Below are positions 29,201 to 44,369 of a DNA stretch of 64,000 bases, in pieces. Position 1 is the stretch's first letter. Each line of letters begins with the position of its first letter. The position numbers and the translations under genes are program-made. The notes beneath the pieces are model-generated. The model had not been told where the DNA came from. It saw nothing but the letters and a program-made list of their open reading frames with translations, and searched no databases. The DNA is from Mytilus californianus (Eukaryota > Mollusca > Bivalvia > Mytilida > Mytilidae), in assembly GCF_021869535.1 (NCBI RefSeq), contig NW_026262598.1:1-64000 (forward strand), read 5' to 3'.

Positions 29201-32200
29201 GCATGTTTTTCACTAAAAAGTGAAAAATCTTTGTATCAGACCATACTGTCTGCAAAAAAAGTTGAATGCAAGAGTCTTTTTGTGCTCAGATTTATTGTAT
29301 CATGTCACCTGAGTATAGAAATGATAGAAAAGACACAAAATTTTATTTCATATAGCTTCAATATGCATTTTTAAATGTAAATATGTGATACGGCCTAAAT
29401 TGACCCTAAATTATTTTCAGTCTTACTTGGCCTAAGACCCTTTTAAGCTAATGTGATATGTTATTTGTAAGTTTTCTTTCCATTTAAAGTACATTAAATA
29501 CATATGTAAGGATTATTTATAACCAAAAAGCTTTACAAATTTAAAATTGCTGGAAAATATTACATCTTCATGTAAGGCCCCCTTCATTGGAAAACCTCCA
29601 TTTTTAGCCACAGGCTCATATAAATTTGACTTTTTAATAATTATGATAAGTCTGATGAATCAAATGAGTACTCTATTGCTTTTAATACATAATATATTAT
29701 ATATTAAGGCATTTCAAAAGTATTTTTTTGCAATATTTTAATTTTTTAAGCCTCAATTGTTGATAGTTGAAAATTTTCAATTTTAACGTCTAAATTTAAC
29801 ACTCAAAGTTCAATATAGAATTAGTCATATTGTCTATAATATATATCCTATTGCCATGAAACTTTGTAAGCAGTCTTATAATTTAATAAGCTTTAGTCAT
29901 ACCAAGTTTCATTAAGACTGGTCAACTTTTTCTACCCTATTAGGTCCGGGTACACAGTTATCGTCCTTTGATTTTCGTTGTCCACGAATATAGTCCCTAG
30001 TGTGGACAGTGTGTTACTTGTCGATTTTTTTTATACCCCTTCCGAATTTATTTCTCCATGTTTTATGACTCAAATAGTAAGTAGGGGGGTGAAATGACAC
30101 TGTAAAAAAATTTGGGTCATGAATTTCAAAGTAAAGTAGTGATTTGGTCCAGCTGAAAAATGTTAAAAATTAGCACATCGGAAGCTGTCAAAAGATTTGA
30201 AGACCCCCTTAGCATGAAATTGTCCATATTTTGAGTTAGAGCCGATGAAGTTTTCTATAATTTTGATATAATTTGTCCCAAAAGTAGTACAACACACTGT
30301 AAAAATATTATTGAGAAAGCGCAGGTGGGATTTTTTTAATTTCCATTTATTGTCTAAAAGAAATGCACTACGAAATAACTGTGTACTCGGACCTAAGAGG
30401 TGAAATCAGGAAATATAGAATCTGTACTTTGGCAACTTCCCTGAATGATTTGATGGTGTCAATTTATCAAATAGCATAAAACTAAAGGATTTAAACTTTT
30501 ATTTGATAGAATTTCTGCAAAAATGACCAATTTTGGCATTTTATGGTCAAAATAAGCATTTCATAGCTTTTTCAATTTTGATGCATAAGTGGCATTCTGA
30601 CTTTCTATCTGACAGGTTTTTATGTGTCAATATTTGTGTTTCTATGTTTCAATCCAGTTGTATTACTCATTTGTGAACTCTGAATCTACAGAAAAGAAGA
30701 TTATCTCAGACAATATGCGCAAAATGTGTTGTATATATGATCCTCGTCTAACGCCCTGTTTGGATCAAGTTAAATGTGAGGAGCTTGGAACATAAAAGTT
30801 GAAGTCCATTATAAAGACCTCACTAAATTTGTATAAAAAGCACTTAACAATGTCTTTTGTACCTGTTTTATGTCACATAATACCTTTCTTTTCTTCTGTA
30901 GGATAGCAAGTGGTTCAAATATAAGCCTGTTGAGACTAAAATTGCATGCATGTTTTTCACTAAAAAGTGAAAAATCTTTGTATCAGACCATACTGTCTGC
31001 AAAAAAAGTTGAATGCAAGAGTCTTTTTGTGCTCAGATTTATTGTATCATGTCACCTGAGTATAGAAATGATAGAAAAGACACAAAATTTTATTTCATAT
31101 AGCTTCAATATGCATTTTTAAATGTAAATATGTGATACGGCCTAAATTGACCCTAAATTATTTTCAGTCTTACTTGGCCTAAGACCCTTTTAAGCTAATG
31201 TGATATGTTATTTGTAAGTTTTCTTTCCATTTAAAGTACATTAAATACATATGTAAGGATTATTTATAACCAAAAAGCTTTACAAATTTAAAATTGCTGG
31301 AAAATATTACATCTTCATGTAAGGCCCCCTTCATTGGAAAACCTCCATTTTTAGCCACAGGCTCATATAAATTTGACTTTTTAATAATTATGATAAGTCT
31401 GATGAATCAAATGAGTACTCTATTGCTTTTAATACATAATATATTATATATTAAGGCATTTCAAAAGTATTTTTTTGCAATATTTTAATTTTTTAAGCCT
31501 CAATTGTTGATAGTTGAAAATTTTCAATTTTAACGTCTAAATTTAACACTCAAAGTTCAATATAGAATTAGTCATATTGTCTATAATATATATCCTATTG
31601 CCATGAAACTTTGTAAGCAGTCTTATAATTTAATAAGCTTTAGTCATACCAAGTTTCATTAAGACTGGTCAACTTTTTCTACCCTATTAGGTCCGGGTAC
31701 ACAGTTATCGTCCTTTGATTTTCGTTGTCCACGAATATAGTCCCTAGTGTGGACAGTGTGTTACTTGTCGATTTTTTTTATACCCCTTCCGAATTTATTT
31801 CTCCATGTTTTATGACTCAAATAGTAAGTAGGGGGGTGAAATGACACTGTAAAAAAATTTGGGTCATGAATTTCAAAGTAAAGTAGTGATTTGGTCCAGC
31901 TGAAAAATGTTAAAAATTAGCACATCGGAAGCTGTCAAAAGATTTGAAGACCCCCTTAGCATGAAATTGTCCATATTTTGAGTTAGAGCCGATGAAGTTT
32001 TCTATAATTTTGATATAATTTGTCCCAAAAGTAGTACAACACACTGTAAAAATATTATTGAGAAAGCGCAGGTGGGATTTTTTTAATTTCCATTTATTGT
32101 CTAAAAGAAATGCACTACGAAATAACTGTGTACTCGGACCTAAGAGGTGAAATCAGGAAATATAGAATCTGTACTTTGGCAACTTCCCTGAATGATTTGA

Positions 32201-35200
32201 TGGTGTCAATTTATCAAATAGCATAAAACTAAAGGATTTAAACTTTTATTTGATAGAATTTCTGCAAAAATGACCAATTTTGGCATTTTATGGTCAAAAT
32301 AAGCATTTCATAGCTTTTTCAATTTTGATGCATAAGTGGCATTCTGACTTTCTATCTGACAGGTTTTTATGTGTCAATATTTGTGTTTCTATGTTTCAAT
32401 CCAGTTGTATTACTCATTTGTGAACTCTGAATCTACAGAAAAGAAGATTATCTCAGACAATATGCGCAAAATGTGTTGTATATATGATCCTCGTCTAACG
32501 CCCTGTTTGGATCAAGTTAAATGTGAGGAGCTTGGAACATAAAAGTTGAAGTCCATTATAAAGACCTCACTAAATTTGTATAAAAAGCACTTAACAATGT
32601 CTTTTGTACCTGTTTTATGTCACATAATACCTTTCTTTTCTTCTGTAGGATAGCAAGTGGTTCAAATATAAGCCTGTTGAGACTAAAATTGCATGCATGT
32701 TTTTCACTAAAAAGTGAAAAATCTTTGTATCAGACCATACTGTCTGCAAAAAAAGTTGAATGCAAGAGTCTTTTTGTGCTCAGATTTATTGTATCATGTC
32801 ACCTGAGTATAGAAATGATAGAAAAGACACAAAATTTTATTTCATATAGCTTCAATATGCATTTTTAAATGTAAATATGTGATACGGCCTAAATTGACCC
32901 TAAATTATTTTCAGTCTTACTTGGCCTAAGACCCTTTTAAGCTAATGTGATATGTTATTTGTAAGTTTTCTTTCCATTTAAAGTACATTAAATACATATG
33001 TAAGGATTATTTATAACCAAAAAGCTTTACAAATTTAAAATTGCTGGAAAATATTACATCTTCATGTAAGGCCCCCTTCATTGGAAAACCTCCATTTTTA
33101 GCCACAGGCTCATATAAATTTGACTTTTTAATAATTATGATAAGTCTGATGAATCAAATGAGTACTCTATTGCTTTTAATACATAATATATTATATATTA
33201 AGGCATTTCAAAAGTATTTTTTTGCAATATTTTAATTTTTTAAGCCTCAATTGTTGATAGTTGAAAATTTTCAATTTTAACGTCTAAATTTAACACTCAA
33301 AGTTCAATATAGAATTAGTCATATTGTCTATAATATATATCCTATTGCCATGAAACTTTGTAAGCAGTCTTATAATTTAATAAGCTTTAGTCATACCAAG
33401 TTTCATTAAGATTGGTCAACTTTTTCTACCCTATTAGGTCCGGGTACACAGTTATCGTCCTTTGATTTTCGTTGTCCACGAATATAGTCCCTAGTGTGGA
33501 CAGTGTGTTACTTGTCGATTTTTTTTATACCCCTTCCGAATTTATTTCTCCATGTTTTATGACTCAAATAGTAAGTAGGGGGGTGAAATGACACTGTAAA
33601 AAAATTTGGGTCATGAATTTCAAAGTAAAGTAGTGATTTGGTCCAGCTGAAAAATGTTAAAAATTAGCACATCGGAAGCTGTCAAAAGATTTGAAGACCC
33701 CCTTAGCATGAAATTGTCCATATTTTGAGTTAGAGCCGATGAAGTTTTCTATAATTTTGATATAATTTGTCCCAAAAGTAGTACAACACACTGTAAAAAT
33801 ATTATTGAGAAAGCGCAGGTGGGATTTTTTAAATTTCCATTTATTGTCTAAAAGAAATGCACTACGAAATAACTGTGTACTCGGACCTAAGAGGTGAAAT
33901 CAGGAAATATAGAATCTGTACTTTGGCAACTTCCCTGAATGATTTGATGGTGTCAATTTATCAAATAGCATAAAACTAAAGGATTTAAACTTTTATTTGA
34001 TAGAATTTCTGCAAAAATGACCAATTTTGGCATTTTATGGTCAAAATAAGCATTTCATAGCTTTTTCAATTTTGATGCATAAGTGGCATTCTGACTTTCT
34101 ATCTGACAGGTTTTTATGTGTCAATATTTGTGTTTCTATGTTTCAATCCAGTTGTATTACTCATTTGTGAACTCTGAATCTACAGAAAAGAAGATTATCT
34201 CAGACAATATGCGCAAAATGTGTTGTATATATGATCCTCGTCTAACGCCCTGTTTGGATCAAGTTAAATGTGAGGAGCTTGGAACATAAAAGTTGAAGTC
34301 CATTATAAAGACCTCACTAAATTTGTATAAAAAGCACTTAACAATGTCTTTTGTACCTGTTTTATGTCACATAATACCTTTCTTTTCTTCTGTAGGATAG
34401 CAAGTGGTTCAAATATAAGCCTGTTGAGACTAAAATTGCATGCATGTTTTTCACTAAAAAGTGAAAAATCTTTGTATCAGACCATACTGTCTGCAAAAAA
34501 AGTTGAATGCAAGAGTCTTTTTGTGCTCAGATTTATTGTATCATGTCACCTGAGTATAGAAATGATAGAAAAGACACAAAATTTTATTTCATATAGCTTC
34601 AATATGCATTTTTAAATGTAAATATGTGATACGGCCTAAATTGACCCTAAATTATTTTCAGTCTTACTTGGCCTAAGACCCTTTTAAGCTAATGTGATAT
34701 GTTATTTGTAAGTTTTCTTTCCATTTAAAGTACATTAAATACATATGTAAGGATTATTTATAACCAAAAAGCTTTACAAATTTAAAATTGCTGGAAAATA
34801 TTACATCTTCATGTAAGGCCCCCTTCATTGGAAAACCTCCATTTTTAGCCACAGGCTCATATAAATTTGACTTTTTAATAATTATGATAAGTCTGATGAA
34901 TCAAATGAGTACTCTATTGCTTTTAATACATAATATATTATATATTAAGGCATTTCAAAAGTATTTTTTTGCAATATTTTAATTTTTTAAGCCTCAATTG
35001 TTGATAGTTGAAAATTTTCAATTTTAACGTCTAAATTTAACACTCAAAGTTCAATATAGAATTAGTCATATTGTCTATAATATATATCCTATTGCCATGA
35101 AACTTTGTAAGCAGTCTTATAATTTAATAAGCTTTAGTCATACCAAGTTTCATTAAGATTGGTCAACTTTTTCTACCCTATTAGGTCCGGGTACACAGTT

Positions 35201-38200
35201 ATCGTCCTTTGATTTTCGTTGTCCACGAATATAGTCCCTAGTGTGGACAGTGTGTTACTTGTCGATTTTTTTTATACCCCTTCCGAATTTATTTCTCCAT
35301 GTTTTATGACTCAAATAGTAAGTAGGGGGGTGAAATGACACTGTAAAAAAATTTGGGTCATGAATTTCAAAGTAAAGTAGTGATTTGGTCCAGCTGAAAA
35401 ATGTTAAAAATTAGCACATCGGAAGCTGTCAAAAGATTTGAAGACCCCCTTAGCATGAAATTGTCCATATTTTGAGTTAGAGCCGATGAAGTTTTCTATA
35501 ATTTTGATATAATTTGTCCCAAAAGTAGTACAACACACTGTAAAAATATTATTGAGAAAGCGCAGGTGGGATTTTTTTAATTTCCATTTATTGTCTAAAA
35601 GAAATGCACTACGAAATAACTGTGTACTCGGACCTAAGAGGTGAAATCAGGAAATATAGAATCTGTACTTTGGCAACTTCCCTGAATGATTTGATGGTGT
35701 CAATTTATCAAATAGCATAAAACTAAAGGATTTAAACTTTTATTTGATAGAATTTCTGCAAAAATGACCAATTTTGGCATTTTATGGTCAAAATAAGCAT
35801 TTCATAGCTTTTTCAATTTTGATGCATAAGTGGCATTCTGACTTTCTATCTGACAGGTTTTTATGTGTCAATATTTGTGTTTCTATGTTTCAATCCAGTT
35901 GTATTACTCATTTGTGAACTCTGAATCTACAGAAAAGAAGATTATCTCAGACAATATGCGCAAAATGTGTTGTATATATGATCCTCGTCTAACGCCCTGT
36001 TTGGATCAAGTTAAATGTGAGGAGCTTGGAACATAAAAGTTGAAGTCCATTATAAAGACCTCACTAAATTTGTATAAAAAGCACTTAACAATGTCTTTTG
36101 TACCTGTTTTATGTCACATAATACCTTTCTTTTCTTCTGTAGGATAGCAAGTGGTTCAAATATAAGCCTGTTGAGACTAAAATTGCATGCATGTTTTTCA
36201 CTAAAAAGTGAAAAATCTTTGTATCAGACCATACTGTCTGCAAAAAAAGTTGAATGCAAGAGTCTTTTTGTGCTCAGATTTATTGTATCATGTCACCTGA
36301 GTATAGAAATGATAGAAAAGACACAAAATTTTATTTCATATAGCTTCAATATGCATTTTTAAATGTAAATATGTGATACGGCCTAAATTGACCCTAAATT
36401 ATTTTCAGTCTTACTTGGCCTAAGACCCTTTTAAGCTAATGTGATATGTTATTTGTAAGTTTTCTTTCCATTTAAAGTACATTAAATACATATGTAAGGA
36501 TTATTTATAACCAAAAAGCTTTACAAATTTAAAATTGCTGGAAAATATTACATCTTCATGTAAGGCCCCCTTCATTGGAAAACCTCCATTTTTAGCCACA
36601 GGCTCATATAAATTTGACTTTTTAATAATTATGATAAGTCTGATGAATCAAATGAGTACTCTATTGCTTTTAATACATAATATATTATATATTAAGGCAT
36701 TTCAAAAGTATTTTTTTGCAATATTTTAATTTTTTAAGCCTCAATTGTTGATAGTTGAAAATTTTCAATTTTAACGTCTAAATTTAACACTCAAAGTTCA
36801 ATATAGAATTAGTCATATTGTCTATAATATATATCCTATTGCCATGAAACTTTGTAAGCAGTCTTATAATTTAATAAGCTTTAGTCATACCAAGTTTCAT
36901 TAAGATTGGTCAACTTTTTCTACCCTATTAGGTCCGGGTACACAGTTATCGTCCTTTGATTTTCGTTGTCCACGAATATAGTCCCTAGTGTGGACAGTGT
37001 GTTACTTGTCGATTTTTTTTATACCCCTTCCGAATTTATTTCTCCATGTTTTATGACTCAAATAGTAAGTAGGGGGGTGAAATGACACTGTAAAAAAATT
37101 TGGGTCATGAATTTCAAAGTAAAGTAGTGATTTGGTCCAGCTGAAAAATGTTAAAAATTAGCACATCGGAAGCTGTCAAAAGATTTGAAGACCCCCTTAG
37201 CATGAAATTGTCCATATTTTGAGTTAGAGCCGATGAAGTTTTCTATAATTTTGATATAATTTGTCCCAAAAGTAGTACAACACACTGTAAAAATATTATT
37301 GAGAAAGCGCAGGTGGGATTTTTTTAATTTCCATTTATTGTCTAAAAGAAATGCACTACGAAATAACTGTGTACTCGGACCTAAGAGGTGAAATCAGGAA
37401 ATATAGAATCTGTACTTTGGCAACTTCCCTGAATGATTTGATGGTGTCAATTTATCAAATAGCATAAAACTAAAGGATTTAAACTTTTATTTGATAGAAT
37501 TTCTGCAAAAATGACCAATTTTGGCATTTTATGGTCAAAATAAGCATTTCATAGCTTTTTCAATTTTGATGCATAAGTGGCATTCTGACTTTCTATCTGA
37601 CAGGTTTTTATGTGTCAATATTTGTGTTTCTATGTTTCAATCCAGTTGTATTACTCATTTGTGAACTCTGAATCTACAGAAAAGAAGATTATCTCAGACA
37701 ATATGCGCAAAATGTGTTGTATATATGATCCTCGTCTAACGCCCTGTTTGGATCAAGTTAAATGTGAGGAGCTTGGAACATAAAAGTTGAAGTCCATTAT
37801 AAAGACCTCACTAAATTTGTATAAAAAGCACTTAACAATGTCTTTTGTACCTGTTTTATGTCACATAATACCTTTCTTTTCTTCTGTAGGATAGCAAGTG
37901 GTTCAAATATAAGCCTGTTGAGACTAAAATTGCATGCATGTTTTTCACTAAAAAGTGAAAAATCTTTGTATCAGACCATACTGTCTGCAAAAAAAGTTGA
38001 ATGCAAGAGTCTTTTTGTGCTCAGATTTATTGTATCATGTCACCTGAGTATAGAAATGATAGAAAAGACACAAAATTTTATTTCATATAGCTTCAATATG
38101 CATTTTTAAATGTAAATATGTGATACGGCCTAAATTGACCCTAAATTATTTTCAGTCTTACTTGGCCTAAGACCCTTTTAAGCTAATGTGATATGTTATT

Positions 38201-41200
38201 TGTAAGTTTTCTTTCCATTTAAAGTACATTAAATACATATGTAAGGATTATTTATAACCAAAAAGCTTTACAAATTTAAAATTGCTGGAAAATATTACAT
38301 CTTCATGTAAGGCCCCCTTCATTGGAAAACCTCCATTTTTAGCCACAGGCTCATATAAATTTGACTTTTTAATAATTATGATAAGTCTGATGAATCAAAT
38401 GAGTACTCTATTGCTTTTAATACATAATATATTATATATTAAGGCATTTCAAAAGTATTTTTTTGCAATATTTTAATTTTTTAAGCCTCAATTGTTGATA
38501 GTTGAAAATTTTCAATTTTAACGTCTAAATTTAACACTCAAAGTTCAATATAGAATTAGTCATATTGTCTATAATATATATCCTATTGCCATGAAACTTT
38601 GTAAGCAGTCTTATAATTTAATAAGCTTTAGTCATACCAAGTTTCATTAAGATTGGTCAACTTTTTCTACCCTATTAGGTCCGGGTACACAGTTATCGTC
38701 CTTTGATTTTCGTTGTCCACGAATATAGTCCCTAGTGTGGACAGTGTGTTACTTGTCGATTTTTTTTATACCCCTTCCGAATTTATTTCTCCATGTTTTA
38801 TGACTCAAATAGTAAGTAGGGGGGTGAAATGACACTGTAAAAAAATTTGGGTCATGAATTTCAAAGTAAAGTAGTGATTTGGTCCAGCTGAAAAATGTTA
38901 AAAATTAGCACATCGGAAGCTGTCAAAAGATTTGAAGACCCCCTTAGCATGAAATTGTCCATATTTTGAGTTAGAGCCGATGAAGTTTTCTATAATTTTG
39001 ATATAATTTGTCCCAAAAGTAGTACAACACACTGTAAAAATATTATTGAGAAAGCGCAGGTGGGATTTTTTTAATTTCCATTTATTGTCTAAAAGAAATG
39101 CACTACGAAATAACTGTGTACTCGGACCTAAGAGGTGAAATCAGGAAATATAGAATCTGTACTTTGGCAACTTCCCTGAATGATTTGATGGTGTCAATTT
39201 ATCAAATAGCATAAAACTAAAGGATTTAAACTTTTATTTGATAGAATTTCTGCAAAAATGACCAATTTTGGCATTTTATGGTCAAAATAAGCATTTCATA
39301 GCTTTTTCAATTTTGATGCATAAGTGGCATTCTGACTTTCTATCTGACAGGTTTTTATGTGTCAATATTTGTGTTTCTATGTTTCAATCCAGTTGTATTA
39401 CTCATTTGTGAACTCTGAATCTACAGAAAAGAAGATTATCTCAGACAATATGCGCAAAATGTGTTGTATATATGATCCTCGTCTAACGCCCTGTTTGGAT
39501 CAAGTTAAATGTGAGGAGCTTGGAACATAAAAGTTGAAGTCCATTATAAAGACCTCACTAAATTTGTATAAAAAGCACTTAACAATGTCTTTTGTACCTG
39601 TTTTATGTCACATAATACCTTTCTTTTCTTCTGTAGGATAGCAAGTGGTTCAAATATAAGCCTGTTGAGACTAAAATTGCATGCATGTTTTTCACTAAAA
39701 AGTGAAAAATCTTTGTATCAGACCATACTGTCTGCAAAAAAAGTTGAATGCAAGAGTCTTTTTGTGCTCAGATTTATTGTATCATGTCACCTGAGTATAG
39801 AAATGATAGAAAAGACACAAAATTTTATTTCATATAGCTTCAATATGCATTTTTAAATGTAAATATGTGATACGGCCTAAATTGACCCTAAATTATTTTC
39901 AGTCTTACTTGGCCTAAGACCCTTTTAAGCTAATGTGATATGTTATTTGTAAGTTTTCTTTCCATTTAAAGTACATTAAATACATATGTAAGGATTATTT
40001 ATAACCAAAAAGCTTTACAAATTTAAAATTGCTGGAAAATATTACATCTTCATGTAAGGCCCCCTTCATTGGAAAACCTCCATTTTTAGCCACAGGCTCA
40101 TATAAATTTGACTTTTTAATAATTATGATAAGTCTGATGAATCAAATGAGTACTCTATTGCTTTTAATACATAATATATTATATATTAAGGCATTTCAAA
40201 AGTATTTTTTTGCAATATTTTAATTTTTTAAGCCTCAATTGTTGATAGTTGAAAATTTTCAATTTTAACGTCTAAATTTAACACTCAAAGTTCAATATAG
40301 AATTAGTCATATTGTCTATAATATATATCCTATTGCCATGAAACTTTGTAAGCAGTCTTATAATTTAATAAGCTTTAGTCATACCAAGTTTCATTAAGAT
40401 TGGTCAACTTTTTCTACCCTATTAGGTCCGGGTACACAGTTATCGTCCTTTGATTTTCGTTGTCCACGAATATAGTCCCTAGTGTGGACAGTGTGTTACT
40501 TGTCGATTTTTTTTATACCCCTTCCGAATTTATTTCTCCATGTTTTATGACTCAAATAGTAAGTAGGGGGGTGAAATGACACTGTAAAAAAATTTGGGTC
40601 ATGAATTTCAAAGTAAAGTAGTGATTTGGTCCAGCTGAAAAATGTTAAAAATTAGCACATCGGAAGCTGTCAAAAGATTTGAAGACCCCCTTAGCATGAA
40701 ATTGTCCATATTTTGAGTTAGAGCCGATGAAGTTTTCTATAATTTTGATATAATTTGTCCCAAAAGTAGTACAACACACTGTAAAAATATTATTGAGAAA
40801 GCGCAGGTGGGATTTTTTTAATTTCCATTTATTGTCTAAAAGAAATGCACTACGAAATAACTGTGTACTCGGACCTAAGAGGTGAAATCAGGAAATATAG
40901 AATCTGTACTTTGGCAACTTCCCTGAATGATTTGATGGTGTCAATTTATCAAATAGCATAAAACTAAAGGATTTAAACTTTTATTTGATAGAATTTCTGC
41001 AAAAATGACCAATTTTGGCATTTTATGGTCAAAATAAGCATTTCATAGCTTTTTCAATTTTGATGCATAAGTGGCATTCTGACTTTCTATCTGACAGGTT
41101 TTTATGTGTCAATATTTGTGTTTCTATGTTTCAATCCAGTTGTATTACTCATTTGTGAACTCTGAATCTACAGAAAAGAAGATTATCTCAGACAATATGC

Positions 41201-43679
41201 GCAAAATGTGTTGTATATATGATCCTCGTCTAACGCCCTGTTTGGATCAAGTTAAATGTGAGGAGCTTGGAACATAAAAGTTGAAGTCCATTATAAAGAC
41301 CTCACTAAATTTGTATAAAAAGCACTTAACAATGTCTTTTGTACCTGTTTTATGTCACATAATACCTTTCTTTTCTTCTGTAGGATAGCAAGTGGTTCAA
41401 ATATAAGCCTGTTGAGACTAAAATTGCATGCATGTTTTTCACTAAAAAGTGAAAAATCTTTGTATCAGACCATACTGTCTGCAAAAAAAGTTGAATGCAA
41501 GAGTCTTTTTGTGCTCAGATTTATTGTATCATGTCACCTGAGTATAGAAATGATAGAAAAGACACAAAATTTTATTTCATATAGCTTCAATATGCATTTT
41601 TAAATGTAAATATGTGATACGGCCTAAATTGACCCTAAATTATTTTCAGTCTTACTTGGCCTAAGACCCTTTTAAGCTAATGTGATATGTTATTTGTAAG
41701 TTTTCTTTCCATTTAAAGTACATTAAATACATATGTAAGGATTATTTATAACCAAAAAGCTTTACAAATTTAAAATTGCTGGAAAATATTACATCTTCAT
41801 GTAAGGCCCCCTTCATTGGAAAACCTCCATTTTTAGCCACAGGCTCATATAAATTTGACTTTTTAATAATTATGATAAGTCTGATGAATCAAATGAGTAC
41901 TCTATTGCTTTTAATACATAATATATTATATATTAAGGCATTTCAAAAGTATTTTTTTGCAATATTTTAATTTTTTAAGCCTCAATTGTTGATAGTTGAA
42001 AATTTTCAATTTTAACGTCTAAATTTAACACTCAAAGTTCAATATAGAATTAGTCATATTGTCTATAATATATATCCTATTGCCATGAAACTTTGTAAGC
42101 AGTCTTATAATTTAATAAGCTTTAGTCATACCAAGTTTCATTAAGATTGGTCAACTTTTTCTACCCTATTAGGTCCGGGTACACAGTTATCGTCCTTTGA
42201 TTTTCGTTGTCCACGAATATAGTCCCTAGTGTGGACAGTGTGTTACTTGTCGATTTTTTTTATACCCCTTCCGAATTTATTTCTCCATGTTTTATGACTC
42301 AAATAGTAAGTAGGGGGGTGAAATGACACTGTAAAAAAATTTGGGTCATGAATTTCAAAGTAAAGTAGTGATTTGGTCCAGCTGAAAAATGTTAAAAATT
42401 AGCACATCGGAAGCTGTCAAAAGATTTGAAGACCCCCTTAGCATGAAATTGTCCATATTTTGAGTTAGAGCCGATGAAGTTTTCTATAATTTTGATATAA
42501 TTTGTCCCAAAAGTAGTACAACACACTGTAAAAATATTATTGAGAAAGCGCAGGTGGGATTTTTTTAATTTCCATTTATTGTCTAAAAGAAATGCACTAC
42601 GAAATAACTGTGTACTCGGACCTAAGAGGTGAAATCAGGAAATATAGAATCTGTACTTTGGCAACTTCCCTGAATGATTTGATGGTGTCAATTTATCAAA
42701 TAGCATAAAACTAAAGGATTTAAACTTTTATTTGATAGAATTTCTGCAAAAATGACCAATTTTGGCATTTTATGGTCAAAATAAGCATTTCATAGCTTTT
42801 TCAATTTTGATGCATAAGTGGCATTCTGACTTTCTATCTGACAGGTTTTTATGTGTCAATATTTGTGTTTCTATGTTTCAATCCAGTTGTATTACTCATT
42901 TGTGAACTCTGAATCTACAGAAAAGAAGATTATCTCAGACAATATGCGCAAAATGTGTTGTATATATGATCCTCGTCTAACGCCCTGTTTGGATCAAGTT
43001 AAATGTGAGGAGCTTGGAACATAAAAGTTGAAGTCCATTATAAAGACCTCACTAAATTTGTATAAAAAGCACTTAACAATGTCTTTTGTACCTGTTTTAT
43101 GTCACATAATACCTTTCTTTTCTTCTGTAGGATAGCAAGTGGTTCAAATATAAGCCTGTTGAGACTAAAATTGCATGCATGTTTTTCACTAAAAAGTGAA
43201 AAATCTTTGTATCAGACCATACTGTCTGCAAAAAAAGTTGAATGCAAGAGTCTTTTTGTGCTCAGATTTATTGTATCATGTCACCTGAGTATAGAAATGA
43301 TAGAAAAGACACAAAATTTTATTTCATATAGCTTCAATATGCATTTTTAAATGTAAATATGTGATACGGCCTAAATTGACCCTAAATTATTTTCAGTCTT
43401 ACTTGGCCTAAGACCCTTTTAAGCTAATGTGATATGTTATTTGTAAGTTTTCTTTCCATTTAAAGTACATTAAATACATATGTAAGGATTATTTATAACC
43501 AAAAAGCTTTACAAATTTAAAATTGCTGGAAAATATTACATCTTCATGTAAGGCCCCCTTCATTGGAAAACCTCCATTTTTAGCCACAGGCTCATATAAA
43601 TTTGACTTTTTAATAATTATGATAAGTCTGATGAATCAAATGAGTACTCTATTGCTTTTAATACATAATATATTATATA

Positions 43680-44369
43680 TTAAGGCATTTCAAAAGTATT
43701 TTTTTGCAATATTTTAATTTTTTAAGCCTCAATTGTTGATAGTTGAAAATTTTCAATTTTAACGTCTAAATTTAACACTCAAAGTTCAATATAGAATTAG
43801 TCATATTGTCTATAATATATATCCTATTGCCATGAAACTTTGTAAGCAGTCTTATAATTTAATAAGCTTTAGTCATACCAAGTTTCATTAAGATTGGTCA
43901 ACTTTTTCTACCCTATTAGGTCCGGGTACACAGTTATCGTCCTTTGATTTTCGTTGTCCACGAATATAGTCCCTAGTGTGGACAGTGTGTTACTTGTCGA
44001 TTTTTTTTATACCCCTTCCGAATTTATTTCTCCATGTTTTATGACTCAAATAGTAAGTAGGGGGGTGAAATGACACTGTAAAAAAATTTGGGTCATGAAT
44101 TTCAAAGTAAAGTAGTGATTTGGTCCAGCTGAAAAATGTTAAAAATTAGCACATCGGAAGCTGTCAAAAGATTTGAAGACCCCCTTAGCATGAAATTGTC
44201 CATATTTTGAGTTAGAGCCGATGAAGTTTTCTATAATTTTGATATAATTTGTCCCAAAAGTAGTACAACACACTGTAAAAATATTATTGAGAAAGCGCAG
44301 GTGGGATTTTTTTAATTTCCATTTATTGTCTAAAAGAAATGCACTACGAAATAACTGTGTACTCGGACC
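43680..44369. repeat. Terminal partial unit of the macrosatellite
   Basis: The last copy runs 690 bp and stops at the final base of the right TIR of the embedded module (43919-44369). In all other copies this TIR is followed by 'taagaggtg'. Here it is followed by unrelated sequence starting 'aggtaaggg'. The boundary is therefore at single-base resolution and coincides with a transposon end. Confidence 0.95.

Larger units (their letters stand above)
1..44369. repeat. Macrosatellite array, 1,747-bp unit, about 25.4 copies
   Basis: The sequence repeats head to tail. Taking 'ttaaggcatttc' as an arbitrary start, units begin at 1, 1751 and 3499, and then every 1,747 bp to 43680, where a partial copy of 690 bp ends the array. 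From copy 3 on, the units look identical except for isolated single-base changes noticed at 14648, 29918, 31665 and 33831. The unit is AT-rich with no long reading frame. It consists of a 451-bp TIR-bounded module plus about 1,296 bp of spacer. The left edge of the array is not seen, because the window opens inside a unit. Such uniformity suggests recent amplification or strong homogenisation, although collapse or expansion during assembly could have changed the copy number. Confidence 0.98.

Noticed and set aside
1..44369. CRISPR array or rDNA spacer array
   Set aside because: The whole 1,747-bp unit is repeated with no short-repeat/spacer alternation, and no rRNA or 5S sequence is present.
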